Source: Mycobacterium xenopi (GTDB taxonomy: Bacteria; Actinomycetota; Actinomycetes; Mycobacteriales; Mycobacteriaceae). Taken from it: 64,000 nt of DNA. The notes under the pieces are model-generated. The model was given only the letters and a program-made list of their open reading frames with translations. It was not told the DNA's origin and searched no databases. Positions 50,005-59,612 of the stretch are shown here, piece after piece; the first letter of the stretch is position 1; the number at the start of each line of letters is the position of its first letter. The translations under genes were made by a program, and so were the position numbers. The stretch lies in contig NZ_AP022314.1 of assembly GCF_009936235.1 (NCBI RefSeq), positions 4,216,001 to 4,280,000 on the forward strand, written 5' to 3'.

Positions 50005-50596
50005 CTAAGACGTCCGCATACGGACCGTTGGTGATGAACGTTTTCTGTCCGTTGAGGATGTAATCGTCTCCGTCGCGCTTGACGTATGTCTTCATGCCGC
50101 CGAATGCGTCTGATCCGGAGTCGGGCTCGGTGATCGCCCAGGCCGCGATCTTATTGAAGGTCATAAGGTCCGGGAGCCACCGCTCCTTTTGGGCTAACGA
50201 TCCACGCGACAAGATCGTAGCTGCGCCCAGCCCAAGCGACACACCCGCAGCCGCCACCAGACCAAGGCTCGTCCCGGCCAGCTCGCTTAGCAGAATGGCG
50301 ATCATGGACGCCTGGGCGGCCATACCGTGGGTGACAGCAATAACTTGTCGTTTCTGTCGCGCTTCAGGTTCGCAAGCGTCGATCTCAGCCTCTTTGGCTC
50401 GTTCCCGATCCAGCAAATTCTTAACCGCCTCAGCAGCCATCACGTCGATACCGAACTCGCTGAACAGCTTTCGCAGGATCGGATATGGCGGCATCTCGCC
50501 GCTCTCCAACTTCGCGAGGTTTGGGACGATCTCTTTCTTGATGAACCGCCGGATGGCATCGCGCGTGATCAGGTCTGTATCGGACCATTCGATCAC

Positions 50597-50932
50597 AATA
50601 GCCTCCGGACATATTGACTGAAGTTTGATTCTTCGTTCGATGTCATCTTCTGCTGCCCTTGAGAAGCCAAGCTTGCTGCGTTCGGTTCACAGCGCCGACA
50701 AGCCGCCAAGGCCGCCCGCATATTTTCAAATCCAGTGTGAATGATGATGGGCCGAAGGTCAGCTCGCCGGTGACGCCAATTCGGTGGTATTTCAGACGAT
50801 CACGGCGCACGTGTTGAATGGCGGGTTGCGCGCGCACGTTGTCGAGCACCATGTGATTGACGTTATCGGCCTGCCGGAGGGGATCCGATGACCGAACTAC
50901 TCGATTGGTTGATCGAAGCGCTCGCGTCGCGG
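50597..50932. other. Gene-free stretch, possible coding remnants
   Basis: No intact gene. On the plus strand about 47 codons ending at TGA 50,889-50,891 read protein-like (EGQLAGDANSVVFQTITAHV, then LRAHVVEHHVIDVIGLPEG), and an ATG overlapping that stop (50,888) opens MTELLDWLIEALASRLAAIG, which runs into the antisense of the SDR gene. This could be the end of one gene and the start of a coupled one, both truncated. I do not recognise either. Confidence 0.3.
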
Positions 50933-51919
50933 TTAGCTGCCATTGGTCAAATAGTGGCAGGGCGGGTCGCCGTAAGCCCAATTCTCCTGTGGCAGCCCCC
51001 GAGATGTGCTGGCCGCCGTGTCATGGGTGTACTTGAGCGCGAGGCCGCAGACAACCTCCAGAGGGCCGCGCAGCGCTACGGTGAGCGCGTGAACGCCGAA
51101 CAGCGGTCGCCAAGCTACGGCTCGGGGGCGCTTCACGATGGCTCGGGCTACGCCCCACGCAGCATCCTCGGCCGACTGGTTGGGCAGCAGCTTCAATAGC
51201 TGGTCGGGCGCGCTCATCTTGGTCCGGACGCTGCCCAGGTAGTAATGCGTGGTGGCGATGCCGTCGCGACGCACTTCCGAGGCCACCGCTCGCAGCCACC
51301 AGTCGAACGCGGCCTTCGATGCCAGGTAAAACCCCCAGCGCGGCGCGGGAAATAGCAGCAAGCCGGCAGTGGCGATGTTGATGATGTGCCCGCTGCGGCG
51401 TGCGCGCATATATGGCAGCAGCAACAGGGTTAGCCGGGCAGGGCCCAGATAGTTCACACCGGTGGTGGCGAACAAATCCTTAGGGCGCCGGTAAGACAGG
51501 TGGACGGAGCGGTTCAGCGATTTGCCCGCATTATGGATGAGCACATCCACCTGGCCGTGGTCACGCAGAATACTAGTGGCGAAGTCACGCACCTGCTCCG
51601 AGTCCGCCATGTCGACCGAGTATGGAAACGCGGGGCCGCCGTCCGCCTGGATCGTGCGGGCCACCCGATCCAGCGCGTCGGTGCTGCGGGCGCACATGAC
51701 AACGATCGCGCCCGCCCGGCCGCAGTGCCTCGCGACGGCGGCGCCAAGTCCGGTGGACGCACCGGTGATCACCACCACCTTGCCCCGCACCGCTTCGGTG
51801 AGCTGGTCATGGTTGCGCAGCATCTTCGGTGAAGTGATGCGGCCGAAAAACCGTGCGAGCGGTTGGGTGTGCCGTTGTTCGAACTTGTCGGGCCACTTTT
51901 GAGGCAGCGGGGGTGTCAT
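50933..51919 (-). CDS. SDR-family oxidoreductase, last gene of the BVMO operon
   Basis: 328-residue classical SDR with an N-terminal 40-residue extension. Motifs: GKVVVITGASTGLGAAVARH, VMCARSTDALDRVA, LIHNAGKSLNRSV, the serine region HIINIATAGLL, where the usual catalytic serine position reads A/T, and YLASKAAFDWWLRAVASEV with Tyr-x-x-x-Lys. The ATG overlaps the acyl-CoA synthetase stop (ATGA). The tail YGDPPCHYLTNGS is unusual and may have been altered by loss of the convergent neighbour. It would oxidise or reduce a lipid alcohol or ketone. Confidence 0.87.
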   Translation of the reverse strand: MTPPLPQKWPDKFEQRHTQPLARFFGRITSPKMLRNHDQLTEAVRGKVVVITGASTGLGAAVARHCGRAGAIVVMCARSTDALDRVARTIQADGGPAFPYSVDMADSEQVRDFATSILRDHGQVDVLIHNAGKSLNRSVHLSYRRPKDLFATTGVNYLGPARLTLLLLPYMRARRSGHIINIATAGLLLFPAPRWGFYLASKAAFDWWLRAVASEVRRDGIATTHYYLGSVRTKMSAPDQLLKLLPNQSAEDAAWGVARAIVKRPRAVAWRPLFGVHALTVALRGPLEVVCGLALKYTHDTAASTSRGLPQENWAYGDPPCHYLTNGS

Positions 51920-53589
51920 TCAGGTTTGCCTCCGGCGGCGAGTCCGGGCGGCGCCGCTGATGGCGTGGTTGTCTCGTCGAACTGATGCAAACGCGACCGC
52001 AGCAGCTTTCCCGTCGGATTTCGAGGAAGGCTGTTGACGAACACGACATCGCGCGGAGTCTTATAGCGCTCCAAGCGTTCCCGCACGAACGCCTTCACCT
52101 CGTCAGGTGTCGGCGCGGCAACGTCGTCGCGCGGCTGGATATAGGCGCGGAGGCGCTGTCCGAATTCGTTGTCTGGCACTCCGATCACCCCGACGTCGGC
52201 GATAGCGGGATGGTGCGCAAGGACATTCTCGACCTCAGTGGCGAAGACATTCTCTCCGCCTGAGACGATCATGTCGTCTTCCCGACCAGCGATGTACAAC
52301 CTGCCAGCCTGGTCGAGGTGGCCCAGATCGCCGGTGTTGAGGTGACCGTCGACCACTTCGACGTCGCTACCACCAAGGTATTCATCGAATTTCATTGGCC
52401 CCGCGACGAATACGGTGCCGGTCTCCCCGGATGCCGCGTCGCTGCGGTCTTCCCGGAGGATCCGGACCGAGACGCCGATTACTGGTCTACCGACAGTTCC
52501 AGGGGCGGCCGCGATGTCGTCGGGTCCTGCGAGGGCGACCACGCCGAGCTCGGTCGATCCGTAGCCAACTACTAACACGGGGCCGAACAGATCGTCGAGC
52601 CGGCGGCACAACTGGATGGATATAGGGGCAGCGCCAGTGATGATCCGGCGAACCCGCGTGCCATGCAGTTGGATCGCAGAGTCGCCGCAACGATCAACCA
52701 TGCGCTGCAGCATGGTGGGCACAGCGGCCAAGACGGTCACCCGGTGCCGACGCAACGCGTCGAGCATGTGTTCGGCGTCGAACCGTGACCGGGTGACCAC
52801 CGTGCTGCTGGTCAGCAGGGCGATGGCAAGTTGTGCCAAACCGAAGCCATGGAAGAACGGCGCCGCGATGTAGATCACGCTGCCGCGGCGCACATCGACC
52901 AAGGGAGCGGCGCTCAAAGCCGCCCCGACCAGTGCATCCGGGCGGGTCCGGCGAGCTGCACTTTTGGCCAGTCCTGTTGTGCCCGAAGTCAGCAGGATCA
53001 GCTTGCCGAGCCGCCGGACCGGTGGCGGAACGGGAGCACGCCGTGCTGCCAGGTTGGCCAAGACATGGTCACTGTCGCCATAGGTGAGCACGCGATCGCA
53101 GTCGACGCCCGCTAGCGTCGGGCAATACTCCGGGTCATGGATCAGCATGGCAGGCTGGTGTCGGGCGAGAATCTTGGTCAGCTGCTCGGCAGACATCTCA
53201 GCGTTCACTAGCAGCAGGTCGGCGCCCGCTCGCGCGGCGCCCAGCACAGCTTCCGCGAAGTAGCGGTGGTTGCGAGCGAGCACGGCGACCGTGCTGCCCG
53301 CCCGGACGCCGTAGACGTAGTGCATCGCCCCTGCGATACGACATACCCGTTCAAATAATTGCCGATATGTGATAGAGCCGAAGTCATCGACGACCGCGAG
53401 CGTGTCTGGGCTACGAGCGGCGCCAACCGCCGACAACGTGGCCAGTGAGCGACCATGGCGCCGGACGGCCAGCGCAATCGCCAACGCTCTAAAGGGGTTC
53501 CATGGGATCAACCCGGACCGGGCTACTGATGCTGCTGCCCGCACTGCCGGAAGTGAGATCCGATCGGAAGTTTGTGTTCTTGTGCTCAC
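51916..53589 (-). CDS. Acyl-CoA synthetase (FadD13-like AMP-binding enzyme)
   Basis: 557-residue ANL-superfamily ligase that activates a carboxylic acid to acyl-CoA. Motifs: the P-loop LILLTSGTTGLAKSAARR, in place of the usual TSGTTGxPKG, then FFHGFGLAQLAIALLTSS, VVGYGSTELGVVALAGPDD, the hinge region LNTGDLGHLDQAGRLYIAGR and EDDMIVSGGENVFATEVENV, and the catalytic lysine in NSLPRNPTGKLLRSRL. It overlaps both neighbours by 4 bp. Its position after the esterase suggests that it activates the acid released by ester cleavage. The altered P-loop could reduce ATP turnover. Confidence 0.92.
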   Translation of the reverse strand: MSTRTQTSDRISLPAVRAAASVARSGLIPWNPFRALAIALAVRRHGRSLATLSAVGAARSPDTLAVVDDFGSITYRQLFERVCRIAGAMHYVYGVRAGSTVAVLARNHRYFAEAVLGAARAGADLLLVNAEMSAEQLTKILARHQPAMLIHDPEYCPTLAGVDCDRVLTYGDSDHVLANLAARRAPVPPPVRRLGKLILLTSGTTGLAKSAARRTRPDALVGAALSAAPLVDVRRGSVIYIAAPFFHGFGLAQLAIALLTSSTVVTRSRFDAEHMLDALRRHRVTVLAAVPTMLQRMVDRCGDSAIQLHGTRVRRIITGAAPISIQLCRRLDDLFGPVLVVGYGSTELGVVALAGPDDIAAAPGTVGRPVIGVSVRILREDRSDAASGETGTVFVAGPMKFDEYLGGSDVEVVDGHLNTGDLGHLDQAGRLYIAGREDDMIVSGGENVFATEVENVLAHHPAIADVGVIGVPDNEFGQRLRAYIQPRDDVAAPTPDEVKAFVRERLERYKTPRDVVFVNSLPRNPTGKLLRSRLHQFDETTTPSAAPPGLAAGGKPE

Positions 53590-54638
53590 GTGATCACAGT
53601 CCCCTGTGCCAGCCGCTTTCTCTGACCGCGGAGCGCCGCGGTGTGTGGTCGGGTGGACGCCTCCACAAAGAGAGCGAGCTCGTGGATCGCAAACCGCGCT
53701 TCGGGTAGCACGTCAGCGAGCAGATGAAAAACGTGCATCTGACCGGGGTAGACCTGCAGCTGGCACGGCACACCATCGGCGACAAGCCGCGCGGTGAACG
53801 CCTCCGCATCCGACACGAGGATCTCCAGCCCCCCGACTTGTATCAAAGTCGGCGCCACACCGGACAGGTCGCAATCCGAATCGCACAACTCGGTGCGCAA
53901 AGGACCGAACCGGCTCTCGTGCAGGTGACCGATCCAACTCAGCATGTTAGGGGTGATGTAGGGGTCACTTCCCACATTCGGACAGCGGTGCACCGCATCG
54001 GCAGCCAGGTCGATCCAGGGGGAGATCGCGAAGATCCCTGCCGGTTGCGGAAGTTCGAGCTTTCGCGATGCTACCGCGACCGCCAACGCCAGATGGCCGC
54101 CAGCAGAATCGCCCGCCAACACGATCTCCGACGATGCATATCGACGCAGCAGACACTGGTAGGCCCTCACACAGTCGCCGACCGAATCGGCGATGGGAAC
54201 ATCCGGCAGCTGCCGATATTCGACGCTGCACACCGGAGTGCCGCCACACGCCGCCGAAAGCCGGGACACCAGCCGGCGATGGGTTTGCGGACCGCCGATA
54301 ACGAACCCGCCGCCGTGGAAGTACAGGATCACCCGTTTGACGGCGGCCCGGTGTGCAGCAGCGATCCATTCGGCCTCGCACGTGTCGAGATCGACTCGGT
54401 GCACAGAGGCGCCCCGCAGCGGTGTGCTCAGTGGCACATGCAGGTAGCGGGTCCGCCGATCGACAATCGCCAACGCGCGACGGATCTGATCATCCCGCGC
54501 TCCCGGCCGGATGCCACGCACGATCGGACGAAGCGTCTGTCGCGCCAGTGCCGCCAGCAGCACCGATGCCCGGCTGGGCTGCGGCGGTACGAACACAGTC
54601 GAGAAAGGCGATCGCGCGGAGGACCGGTTCCTGCTCAC
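53586..54638 (-). CDS. Hormone-sensitive-lipase-family esterase (LipR-like)
   Basis: 350-residue alpha/beta hydrolase of the HSL group. Oxyanion motif VILYFHGGGFVIGGPQTHRR, nucleophile elbow IVLAGDSAGGHLALAVAVAS, acid region PTLIQVGGLEILVSDAEAF and the catalytic histidine in VYPGQMHVFHLLADVLPEA. The N-terminus is basic with no clear signal peptide. It overlaps the acyl-CoA synthetase start by 4 bp and lies 11 bp after the SDR gene. In the operon it would hydrolyse the ester made by the Baeyer-Villiger enzymes. Confidence 0.92.
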   Translation of the reverse strand: MSRNRSSARSPFSTVFVPPQPSRASVLLAALARQTLRPIVRGIRPGARDDQIRRALAIVDRRTRYLHVPLSTPLRGASVHRVDLDTCEAEWIAAAHRAAVKRVILYFHGGGFVIGGPQTHRRLVSRLSAACGGTPVCSVEYRQLPDVPIADSVGDCVRAYQCLLRRYASSEIVLAGDSAGGHLALAVAVASRKLELPQPAGIFAISPWIDLAADAVHRCPNVGSDPYITPNMLSWIGHLHESRFGPLRTELCDSDCDLSGVAPTLIQVGGLEILVSDAEAFTARLVADGVPCQLQVYPGQMHVFHLLADVLPEARFAIHELALFVEASTRPHTAALRGQRKRLAQGTVIT

Positions 54639-54649
54639 CTATCGAGCAC

Positions 54650-55558
54650 TTACTCGAAAGCCGACTTGCGGCGTTGCGGTACCGGCCCGGTCGTGTGCAC
54701 GAGCACCCGCTCCGGTGCTGACGCACTCAGCCCGTCGATCACCGCCATCCCGCGCCTAAGCCGCGAGCGTCCGGCGCTGGCAATGAACCGATCCAGGAGT
54801 GAGGAGTACAGCAGCGGGCGCAACCACTGCAGCACTACTGTGCCCCGCGGCACGTACACCCGGCGGGCGCGCTTTTCGATTCCGCGCACGAACAACACGG
54901 CGCACTCATCGGCAGTCCGCGTTGCGCCGGCGCGAGCGATGACCCGCTTCAGCGCCTTGAGCGCCGAGGAATTCTCGGTGAGGTCGCCGACAAGGTCCGT
55001 GCTGATAACGCTCATGTGAGCTGAGCCGACGGCGACCCCGTGTGGATGCATCTCCAGGCGCAGCGCGTTGGCGAATCCTTCGACACCAGATTTGCTTGCG
55101 CCGTAGGCACTTCCGCCTGGCATCGGCACGATGGAGGCCAGTGAAGACACCACGAGTATGTACCCCTTGCTGGCGATCACGTGTGGGATCGTTGCGCGTA
55201 CCGTTCGAAACACCCCAGTCAGGTTTACGTCGACGGTACGTACCCAGGCGTCGATGTCAGTCGCGGGCACCGTTTGCCAACTGGCAACGCCCGCGTTGGC
55301 CACGACCACGTCAAGCCCGCCGAAAGCGTCCACCACAGTCCGCACTGCCTCATCGAGTGAAGCGCTGTCGGTCACATCCGCGACCAGCCCGAGGTGGCCG
55401 GGTCCCAACGCCGCGGCGGTGTGCATGACCCGGTCCTGCTCAATGTCCAGCAGGGCCACGCGCGCACCGGCGCCGGCGAGCCGACGCGCGGTGGCCGCGC
55501 CAATGCCCCGGCCGCCGCCGGTGATCAGGACACGTTTTCCCCTCAGCTGCATTGTCAC
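54650..55558 (-). CDS. SDR-family oxidoreductase (SadH-like)
   Basis: 302-residue classical SDR. Motifs: KRVLITGGGRGIGAATARRL, ALLDIEQDRV (acidic residue after beta-2, suggesting NAD), VVANAGVASWQTVP, VVSSLASIVPMPGGSAYGAS and K (Ser and Tyr-x-x-x-Lys). The C-terminal helix WLRPLLYSSLLDRFIASAGR is usual for mycobacterial SadH-type proteins. The ATG overlaps the BVMO stop by 4 bp. It would oxidise a secondary alcohol to the ketone used by the BVMO. Confidence 0.9.
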   Translation of the reverse strand: MTMQLRGKRVLITGGGRGIGAATARRLAGAGARVALLDIEQDRVMHTAAALGPGHLGLVADVTDSASLDEAVRTVVDAFGGLDVVVANAGVASWQTVPATDIDAWVRTVDVNLTGVFRTVRATIPHVIASKGYILVVSSLASIVPMPGGSAYGASKSGVEGFANALRLEMHPHGVAVGSAHMSVISTDLVGDLTENSSALKALKRVIARAGATRTADECAVLFVRGIEKRARRVYVPRGTVVLQWLRPLLYSSLLDRFIASAGRSRLRRGMAVIDGLSASAPERVLVHTTGPVPQRRKSAFE

Positions 55559-57069
55559 ATCCTTCTGCCCGGTACTGCGGCGCCGACGAGGTCATCGTCG
55601 AAGCAAAACTCTTCGGAATGCAGGTCCGACAACATCCGTGCGTGGTGTTTAGGGGTCCATGGCCACACCTCAGGGGTGCCGTCTTGGCCCAGATACCAGC
55701 TAGAGCACCCCGATGCCCAGACCGTGCCCGGCAACGCGGCACGAAGCGCGGCGTTGTAGTTGGCGGTGGATTCTGCTGTCGGTGCAGCGAGAGTGAACTG
55801 GCGCTGCTGCCAGGCGCGAATCCATCGCAAGATGTAATCGGACTGGGTTTCGGCGATTGCCACCAGCGAGAAATTGCCGATCGGGCTGTGTGGACCCATC
55901 AGCATAAAGAAGTTCGGGAACCCGGGCAGCCCGATCGTGCGGTACGCATGCGGACCGTTCTGCCAGCACTCAGACAAGGTGCGGCCTTCCGGTCCGATCA
56001 GTTCCATCGGGCGCAGGTAGGCGTGCGCGTCGAACCCGGTGGCCAGTACGAGGACGTCGACCTCGTGCAGTTGCCCGTCGGTGGTGACGATTCCGCGCGC
56101 TTCGACGTGGTCGATCGGTGTGGTGACCACGTCGATGTTGCGGCGCTGCACCGCCCGGTAGAATCCGCCGGACATTACCAACCGCTTGCAGCCCGGCTGG
56201 TAGACCGGGGTCAACTTCCGGCGCAGTTCCAGATTACGCACGGTGCGCAGGTGCATTCGGCACAGCGTGCCGACGAGCCAACGCTGCCAGCCCGGCGCGA
56301 TCAGTGCCTTGGCGAAGAGCGAAAACGCCGATTTGATCAACGCATACTCTGCGGTCATCCACCCAGGCACCTTGGCCCGCAGAAACCTGGTGACCGGGTC
56401 GGTCGGCCAGTTGGGCAACGGCAGCACCCATTGCGCGGTGCGCTGAAACAGGTCGAGGTGAGCGACCCGCCCGGCAAGTGCCGTGACGATCTGCGCACCG
56501 GTGGAGCCGGTGCCGACAACGGCTACCCGCTTACCGGTCAAACACACCGCGTCGTCCCACCGTGCAGAGTGAAACATAGCCCCCGCGAAATCATCCAATC
56601 CTGGAATTTCTGGCCGTAATGGATGATGCAGCACCCCGGTCGCGGCGATCAGAAAATCGGCCTCACGCACCGCGCCGACCGAATCGTGGACTCGCCACAC
56701 ACCGTTTACGAATTCGGCCCGCGTGACCTCGACGCCCAATTCAATGTGTTCGCGCAGACCGTAGTGCTGGACCACGGCGCTGAAATAGTTGTATATCTCC
56801 TTGCCCGGCGACAACCAACGCGACCAGTTCGGGTTGTGGTGGAACGAATATTGGTAGAAGGCCGACGGCACATCGCAGTGCAACCCGGGATAGCGGTTAT
56901 CCCGCCACGTGCCACCAATATCGGTGGCCTTCTCCAGCACGCGGAAGTTGCTGATTCCGACCAGCTTCAGCTTGGCCGCCATGCAAATCCCCGACATGCC
57001 GGCTCCCACGATAATGACCCGCGGATCTCTGGTCGATGATGTGCCCGGCGCGCTTCGTCCCACTGACAT
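55555..57069 (-). CDS. Flavin-containing Baeyer-Villiger monooxygenase (MymA-like), second copy in operon
   Basis: 504-residue FAD/NADPH monooxygenase. FAD motif RVIIVGAGMSGICMAAKLKL, then DIGGTWRDNRYPGLHCDVPS, the BVMO-type fingerprint FAGAMFHSARWDD (aspartate instead of proline after W, as in MymA/EthA-like enzymes), the NADPH motif RVAVVGTGSTGAQIVTALAG and LATGFDAHAYL. It ends CSSWYLGQDGTPEVWPW and similar, typical of this branch. The stop overlaps the SDR start; the upstream gap to the LLM gene is 69 bp. It is about as long as its paralogue at 58,172 but clearly diverged. Confidence 0.92.
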   Translation of the reverse strand: MSVGRSAPGTSSTRDPRVIIVGAGMSGICMAAKLKLVGISNFRVLEKATDIGGTWRDNRYPGLHCDVPSAFYQYSFHHNPNWSRWLSPGKEIYNYFSAVVQHYGLREHIELGVEVTRAEFVNGVWRVHDSVGAVREADFLIAATGVLHHPLRPEIPGLDDFAGAMFHSARWDDAVCLTGKRVAVVGTGSTGAQIVTALAGRVAHLDLFQRTAQWVLPLPNWPTDPVTRFLRAKVPGWMTAEYALIKSAFSLFAKALIAPGWQRWLVGTLCRMHLRTVRNLELRRKLTPVYQPGCKRLVMSGGFYRAVQRRNIDVVTTPIDHVEARGIVTTDGQLHEVDVLVLATGFDAHAYLRPMELIGPEGRTLSECWQNGPHAYRTIGLPGFPNFFMLMGPHSPIGNFSLVAIAETQSDYILRWIRAWQQRQFTLAAPTAESTANYNAALRAALPGTVWASGCSSWYLGQDGTPEVWPWTPKHHARMLSDLHSEEFCFDDDLVGAAVPGRRM

Positions 57070-57138
57070 GGTCCGAAGCTACAAATCGCGGACTGCCTAG
57101 TTCCATGACCGACTCGGCCAACGCCTTGACCGATTCGA

Positions 57139-58158
57139 TCAGTGTCGTACCGTTCGATGCAGCGCGATCAGGGCGTCCAGGTTTTCCTGTATCCGCTCAG
57201 GCTCCACTCCGATAGCGGGAGCGCATAGCACGATGTGGTCCAGCACACCCTCATAGCGACGCAGGCCGTCGCACACTTGGCTCGCGGTTCCCGCCACGCC
57301 CATAGTGTCGATCATTGTGTCGGAGACAGCGTCGACCATGGCGCGAAAGTCATGACGGGCGAAGGCTTCTCGGATGGCATGGCCTTGTCTGGCAAATCCG
57401 TTGACGTCGAGAACGGGTTGGTAGGTTTTCACTGAGGCGTAGAACGCGATCTGTTGTGCCAGCTCACGGCGGGCTATCTCCGGGTCGTCGTGGATGGAAC
57501 ACAGGACCATCGAGACGATCTCGATGTCGCGGGGGTCGCGGCCAACGTGGGCGGCTCCCTTGGCGACGGCCGGGCGGACGACTTCATCGACATAGGTGGT
57601 CGTGAAGAGCGGATGCCCGGCCAGACCATCGGCCACGCGTCCTGCTGCTTCACACATCCGGGGACGCACACCTGCTGTGAAGATCGGAATTTCACGCTGA
57701 GGCGGTTCGACAGCGCCCGTCGGTAACAGGTTAAGCCGATAAAAGCGGCCTTCATGGTGGATAGGCCCTTCGTGGAGGTGCCAAATGCGCCGCACCAGCG
57801 GAACCAGTTCTTCGATGCGCAGCGCAGGGGCGGAGGTGTCGGCGATACCGTGCCAGTCATTCATCATCCGCTTGGTGCCGTTGCCGATGCCCAACACGAT
57901 ACGGCCTCCGGATAATTCGTCGAGGTCTCGTGCCTCGGTAGCCAGTACAAGCGGGCTGCGGCCGATGCCGTAGAGGATGGAAGACCCGATCCGGCAAGTC
58001 CGGGTCTGCGCCGCTATCACAGCCATCGAGATCGTGCCTGAGCGTACGTAGAACTCTGAAGCCCAAATCGCGTCGAAACCGGCACGATCGGCGGCGTTCG
58101 CTGTGGTGCCGAGTGTTCGGAGCCTACCCGCGACGACCGAGATTCCGTAGGTGCTCAT
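57139..58158 (-). CDS. LLM-class F420-dependent oxidoreductase
   Basis: 339-residue luciferase-like TIM barrel protein. Features: DRAGFDAIWASEFYVRSGTI, QTRTCRIGSSILYGIGRSPL, DELSGGRIVLGIGNGTKRM, a family signature region, and PIFTAGVRPRMCEAAGRVAD, where cofactor-phosphate binding is expected. Members in mycobacteria mostly use F420. It lies 13 bp after the upstream BVMO gene and 69 bp before the next. It could oxidise an alcohol or reduce an enone in the same pathway. Confidence 0.88.
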   Translation of the reverse strand: MSTYGISVVAGRLRTLGTTANAADRAGFDAIWASEFYVRSGTISMAVIAAQTRTCRIGSSILYGIGRSPLVLATEARDLDELSGGRIVLGIGNGTKRMMNDWHGIADTSAPALRIEELVPLVRRIWHLHEGPIHHEGRFYRLNLLPTGAVEPPQREIPIFTAGVRPRMCEAAGRVADGLAGHPLFTTTYVDEVVRPAVAKGAAHVGRDPRDIEIVSMVLCSIHDDPEIARRELAQQIAFYASVKTYQPVLDVNGFARQGHAIREAFARHDFRAMVDAVSDTMIDTMGVAGTASQVCDGLRRYEGVLDHIVLCAPAIGVEPERIQENLDALIALHRTVRH

Positions 58159-58171
58159 CGATTGTCTTCCG

Positions 58172-59611
58172 CTACACGATTTCGTAGTCGACGAGAGCGG
58201 GTCGCTGCATGACTTCCCGGAAGCGACTGAAACTCCATGGCCAGGCGGCGGGTACGCCGCGGTCGTCGAGGTACCAGCTGCGGCAGCCGGTCACCCACAC
58301 CGTCTTCTGGGCGGCCTTTACCCGCTCAGCCTCGAAGCGGGCCGTGGCCTGGTGGCTGGCGCTGATCTGACTGGCCGCACCGCCGCGCAGGAGCTCGATG
58401 AGCTGCATGAGATAACCGATCTGGGCCTCCGCCGCGTCGATCAGCGAGAAGTTTCCGACAGGCCCGTTGGGCCCGTTAAGCATGAACAGATTGGGAAAGT
58501 CGGGCACCGACACCGACAGGTATGCGACCGGACGCTGCGCCCACACATCGTCGAGGCTCACGCCGCCGCGGCCAAGCACCTCAATCGGCCGCAGGAAGCG
58601 GTCCACCCGGAACCCGGTGGCCAACACCAGCACGTCAAGCCGGTGCAGAACACCGTCTTTGGTGCGCACCCCCGCGGGCTCGACGCGGTCGATGCGCTCG
58701 GTGATCAAGTGAGCGTTGGGCCGTTGAATGGCGGCATAAAAGTTCGCGGAGACGACCAGCCGCTTGCATCCGACGCGATAATCAGGCCGCAGCTTCTCGC
58801 GCAACACAGGGTCTCTCACATTGTCCTCGAGGTTGGCGTGGCACATCTTCTCCAGCAGTTTCAGTTGCGGCGAATCCGCGTCAACGACGGCGTTGGCGAA
58901 GTTCTGCACAAAGTTGGTGTTCAACTCGTCTCGCAATGCAACTAGTGCCGAGGGATTTTCGCGATAGCGGCTCCGGTCCACCTCAGCGATGAGCGGGTTG
59001 TCTACCGGCAGGATCCACTGTGGAGTGCGCTGGAACAGGTGCAGCTGTCCGACCCTGTCGACGATGGCGCCGACGATTTGTACGGCCGACGATCCGGTGC
59101 CGACCACCCCGAGGCGGGCACCCGCCAACGGCACGTCGTGATCCCAACGGGCGCTGTGGAACAGCTCGCCGGCGAATTCGTCGAGCCCGTCGATGTCCGG
59201 GTAGCGCGGGTGATGCAGCACACCCGTGGCGGCGATGACGACCTCGGCCTCATCTCGCTTGCCGGCGGAAGTCTCGATGCGCCAACGGTTTCCGTCGTGT
59301 TGTAATCGGCGCACCTCAGCGCCGTAACAGATCAGCCTGTCGATGCCGTGACGACGGGCGACGTTCTCGAAGTAGGCGAGAATCTCAGCGCCCGGCGCGA
59401 ACATGTGGCTCCATTCCGGGTTGGGGGCGAACGTGTAGCTGTACAGGTGGGCCGGCACGTCGCACGCGATCCCAGGATAGGTGTTCTCCCGCCAGGTCCC
59501 GCCGAGCCGATCGGCCTTTTCATACACCGTGACATCGCTGAACCCGGCCTCGCGCAGCTTGATCGCGGCCAGGATCCCGGCCATGCCGGCTCCGATGATG
59601 ACGAATCGCAT
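58172..59611 (-). CDS. Flavin-containing Baeyer-Villiger monooxygenase (MymA/EthA-like), first copy in operon
   Basis: 479-residue FAD/NADPH monooxygenase. FAD motif RFVIIGAGMAGILAAIKLRE at the very N-terminus, then LGGTWRENTYPGIACDVPAH, fingerprint FAGELFHSARWDHD, NADPH motif RLGVVGTGSSAVQIVGAIVD, and LATGFRVDRFLRPIEVLGRG. It starts with ATG 59,611, one base after the TetR stop. It shares the ending CRSWYLDDRGVPAAWPW with the second copy, so the two are paralogues. Confidence 0.92.
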   Translation of the reverse strand: MRFVIIGAGMAGILAAIKLREAGFSDVTVYEKADRLGGTWRENTYPGIACDVPAHLYSYTFAPNPEWSHMFAPGAEILAYFENVARRHGIDRLICYGAEVRRLQHDGNRWRIETSAGKRDEAEVVIAATGVLHHPRYPDIDGLDEFAGELFHSARWDHDVPLAGARLGVVGTGSSAVQIVGAIVDRVGQLHLFQRTPQWILPVDNPLIAEVDRSRYRENPSALVALRDELNTNFVQNFANAVVDADSPQLKLLEKMCHANLEDNVRDPVLREKLRPDYRVGCKRLVVSANFYAAIQRPNAHLITERIDRVEPAGVRTKDGVLHRLDVLVLATGFRVDRFLRPIEVLGRGGVSLDDVWAQRPVAYLSVSVPDFPNLFMLNGPNGPVGNFSLIDAAEAQIGYLMQLIELLRGGAASQISASHQATARFEAERVKAAQKTVWVTGCRSWYLDDRGVPAAWPWSFSRFREVMQRPALVDYEIV

Positions 59612-59612
59612 G

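Larger units (their letters stand above)
47629..50596 (-). pseudogene. Acyl-CoA dehydrogenase gene interrupted by an IS1380-family element
   Basis: The N-terminal part (50,596 to 50,005) starts at GTG and holds IEWSDTDLITRDAIRRFIKK, AAWAITEPDSGSDAFGGMKT and ILNGQKTFITNGPYADVL. The C-terminal part (48,313 to 47,629) continues VYAKLDDGDQ, KMGMHSSPTGEVFFDNVRV, LGIIEQCHRLCIEYARTRRL and AVQLFGGNGYMAEYRVEQLA, ending GLLTGR. Removing the IS and one CTAAG copy gives an open 423-residue protein. The usual C-terminal YEGT carries the catalytic glutamate in many family members; here it is YAGTNEVQ. The gene was therefore intact before insertion. It precedes the aldehyde dehydrogenase gene on the same strand. 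Confidence 0.92.
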
